Below are positions 63,168-64,000 of a stretch of 64,000 bases of DNA, piece by piece. The translations under genes were made by a program, and so were the position numbers. The stretch spans positions 3,548 to 67,547 of the forward strand of contig CAZOGY010000004.1 in the NCBI GenBank assembly GCA_964579305.1, in the 5' to 3' direction. The notes beneath the pieces were generated by a model. It was not told the DNA's origin. It did no database searches and worked only from the letters and a program-made list of their open reading frames with translations. Each line of letters starts with the position of its first letter. Position 1 is the first letter of the stretch. Origin of the DNA: JBCBWG01 sp964579305 (GTDB taxonomy: Bacteria > Pseudomonadota > Alphaproteobacteria > Rhizobiales > Hyphomicrobiaceae).

Positions 63168-64000
63168 ATGAGACAACCCAGCCAATTCCGACGTAGTGCG
63201 TTCGCTGTGATCGTTGCATCGTCTGCGTTCGCTGCCGCGTGTTTACCGATCAGCGAAGCGTTTGCCAACGAGGGGTTCGACTGCGTGGTTGAACCGAGTG
63301 CCAGGGTCGAACTGGCAACGGAAAGCGCAGGTGTTCTCGACACGGTGGGCGTCAAACGCGGTGAACGTGTGCGGACTGGCCAGGTTCTGGCAAGCTTGCG
63401 TTCGGCGATCGAAGCTGCCGCCGTTCGCGCGGCCAAGGCCAAAGCACGCGATGACAGCGCGCTCAGGGTCAAACGCGCCAAGGCCGCCTATGAGGCGCGC
63501 CGACTGCAGCGGCACCGGGGTGTGATTGCATCGCGCGCTGTAACCGCGCAATTGGCTGACGAGATTAGAACCGCAAGTCTTGTAACGGCGCTGGAGCGTC
63601 AAACGGAACAAGCTGCGCTGAAACGCGCGCAACATGAATTGGAAAAGGCGGAAGTTGCGCTGAAAGCCCGTCAGATTGTTAGCACGATTGACGGGGTTGT
63701 TTTGTCCATCGAAAAAGATCCCGGTGAATACGTGAATGGTGAAGCGGTCATGACCCTTGTGTCGCTTGACCCGTTGCACGTTGAAGTCTTCACGCCGATC
63801 CGAATGGCCACAAAACTGACGCCAGGTGGAACGGCGACAGTGACATCGCCAAATCATCCGCCGGCGAAGGCGACAATCGCCGTTATCGATAAGGTTGCAG
63901 ATGCGGCAAGCGGTACGGTTAAGGTTCTCTTGAAATTGCCGAATGCCGACCTTTCGATCATTGCAGGCCAGAACTGCCGCGCGCAATTCGCGTTACAGGG
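63168..64000 (+). CDS. HlyD-type periplasmic adaptor, 3' end outside the window
   Basis: At least 277 residues from the ATG at 63168, running off the right edge. A signal peptide (residues ~1-34, ending ISEAFA) is followed by a lipoyl half-motif (ATESAGVLDTVGVKRGERVR), an alpha-hairpin (~75-160) and the second lipoyl half with a beta-barrel (IVSTIDGVVLSIEKDPGEYV). Unlike the first two adaptors of the cluster it is a free periplasmic protein. It follows the SecA-like gene by 48 bases, so the operon continues. Confidence 0.85.
   Translation, partial: MRQPSQFRRSAFAVIVASSAFAAACLPISEAFANEGFDCVVEPSARVELATESAGVLDTVGVKRGERVRTGQVLASLRSAIEAAAVRAAKAKARDDSALRVKRAKAAYEARRLQRHRGVIASRAVTAQLADEIRTASLVTALERQTEQAALKRAQHELEKAEVALKARQIVSTIDGVVLSIEKDPGEYVNGEAVMTLVSLDPLHVEVFTPIRMATKLTPGGTATVTSPNHPPAKATIAVIDKVADAASGTVKVLLKLPNADLSIIAGQNCRAQFALQ

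Overview
This is alphaproteobacterial chromosomal DNA, most likely from the Hyphomicrobiales or a near relative. The best evidence is an intact PhyR-NepR-EcfG general stress response locus (28.4-30.2 kb), which is confined to Alphaproteobacteria. HWE-family sensor kinases and a Sad-like succinate-semialdehyde dehydrogenase fit the same picture. No rRNA, tRNA, CRISPR array or intact insertion sequence was recognised. A run of 100 N at 47889-47988 is a scaffold gap and breaks one gene.

Layout. 1-3.6 kb: 5' part of a CheB-CheR fusion gene, a Crp/Fnr regulator and a Cys-rich permease. 3.6-7.4 kb: remnant of a reverse transcriptase running straight into an Ig-domain autotransporter. 7.6-11.4 kb: small membrane and coiled-coil proteins, a succinate-semialdehyde dehydrogenase and a DUF1353-like exported protein. 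11.7-19.9 kb: a type I secretion cluster (HlyD adaptor, ABC exporter with a long disordered N-terminus, and two acidic repeat proteins that look like its substrates). 20.4-28.1 kb: hypotheticals, an MFS carrier, MscS, TrkH, TrkA and a cation/calcium antiporter. 28.1-36.7 kb: stress-response island (CsbD, PhyR, NepR, EcfG, two HWE kinases, a FAT GUY-like single-domain regulator, a formate/nitrite-type channel, an FNR-like regulator, a cupin). 36.8-42.9 kb: an ABC membrane domain without ATPase, ExoD, and a glycosyltransferase/methyltransferase/membrane-protein set. 43.2-46.9 kb: a ferric-iron type ABC importer whose ATPase gene is convergent with its permease gene. 47.0-51.1 kb: a very large SIR2-domain protein, probably anti-phage. 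51.2-53.8 kb: a SiaA-SiaB-SiaC partner-switching module. 53.9-64 kb: a little-described export-like cluster made of a GAF-HlyD fusion, a PqqD-like/M50 protease/HlyD fusion, a shortened SecA-like motor and another HlyD-type adaptor that runs off the end.

How the parts connect. Reading the intergenic regions for the EcfG promoter pattern GGAAC-N16/17-CGTT gives matches in front of phyR, nepR-ecfG, csbD, a 55-aa membrane protein, the succinate-semialdehyde dehydrogenase, a Rho-N-like protein and siaB, plus one palindromic site that faces both mscS and trkH. Stress sigma factor, osmotic channels and potassium uptake therefore appear to form one regulon centred on this window.

The strongest candidates for undescribed biology are the SecA-like/M50/HlyD cluster at the right end, the type I secretion system with its Asp-rich repeat substrates, and the reverse-transcriptase remnant next to the autotransporter.
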